A stretch of DNA of 53,491 bases from contig OMIV01000091.1 in assembly GCA_900299185.1 (NCBI GenBank), positions 1-53,491 of the forward strand, written 5' to 3'. The translations under genes were made by a program, and so were the position numbers. The notes under the pieces were generated by a model. The model was not told the origin of the DNA. It saw only the letters and a program-made list of their open reading frames with translations, and searched no databases. The DNA is from Planctomycetaceae bacterium (GTDB taxonomy: Bacteria > Planctomycetota > Planctomycetia > Planctomycetales > Planctomycetaceae). Below, piece after piece: positions 53,309-53,491 of this stretch. Within the stretch, counting starts at the first letter, position 1. Each line of letters begins with the position of its first letter.

Positions 53309-53491
53309 GTTTTCTTCCTTCACACGTGATGCGAGGCTGCGCAGCTTCTTAAGGCCCGTCGCATTCAGAAACGCATACCATTTGCTTGAGCAATGGTACT
53401 TCGCGGAGACAGTAATGGATTGCTCACTGCAAAAAAGGGCACTCCGACACCCGTGCTGAAAAACATCGAGCGGCGAATTATTCGCGGCCGG
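53309..53491. other. Right-end noncoding stretch
   Basis: The last 183 nt upstream of the lipase show no supported gene. They should contain the lipase promoter. Confidence 0.4.

Overview
The window is chromosomal DNA of roughly 55-60% GC (judged by eye) from a planctomycete, probably a Pirellulales/Planctomycetales-type organism. The evidence is the set of lineage-typical families: a DUF1549/DUF1553 protein with a planctomycete-type cytochrome c domain, two DUF1501 proteins, two secreted formylglycine sulfatases, FG-GAP/UnbV and giant heme-binding secreted proteins, a RluA/TruB/TruD set of pseudouridine synthases, a lysine/alanine-rich histone-like protein, and an H4MPT-linked C1 enzyme (Ftr/FhcD). 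No rRNA, tRNA, insertion sequence, prophage or CRISPR array was found.

Layout. 1-4.9 kb (minus): secreted c-type/DUF1549-DUF1553 protein and a DUF1501 protein cut by the window edge, with a RelE/ParE-type toxin-antitoxin pair between them. 5.3-7.8 kb (plus): three-gene membrane cassette; the first two genes look like diverged paralogues and the third is bracketed by inverted copies of a palindromic repeat. 8.3-20.2 kb: RluA-type synthase, SGNH hydrolase, M50 protease, UnbV protein, Ser/Thr kinase, frameshifted methyltransferase, ABC exporter, TruB and a flippase-like protein. 20.3-25.8 kb (minus): sulfatase, DUF1501 protein, amino-acid permease and a zinc-ribbon membrane protein. 26.2-30.1 kb: FAD oxidoreductase, histone-like mini-protein with a strong terminator, GalU and a hotdog thioesterase. 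30.3-39.5 kb (plus): a 1564-residue secreted fusion protein, two small genes lying in one frame across an amber codon, a FabZ-like dehydratase, ThiG, a small secreted protein (minus) and a NuoN-like membrane protein. 39.6-46.4 kb: second sulfatase, GT-C-like membrane protein, DapB, two Hsp20 genes and a frameshifted TruD. 46.6-53.5 kb: two-component pair (kinase frameshifted), FHA protein, Ftr/FhcD, a polytopic membrane protein and a cytosolic class 3 lipase.

Functionally the window mixes housekeeping (tRNA/rRNA pseudouridylation, lysine/peptidoglycan precursor, thiamine, UDP-glucose) with the planctomycete secreted-catabolism repertoire. Genes are mostly single transcription units with few operons. 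At least three families of dispersed palindromic elements occupy intergenic spaces, often between convergent genes, and one supplies the stop codon of truB. Three genes carry frameshifts that all need the same correction (+1 or -2), which suggests either undercalled homopolymers or slippage at short repeats. I did not find a convincing new multigene system; the best candidates for follow-up are the membrane cassette at 5.3-7.8 kb, the palindromic repeat families and the amber-split gene pair at 35-36 kb.
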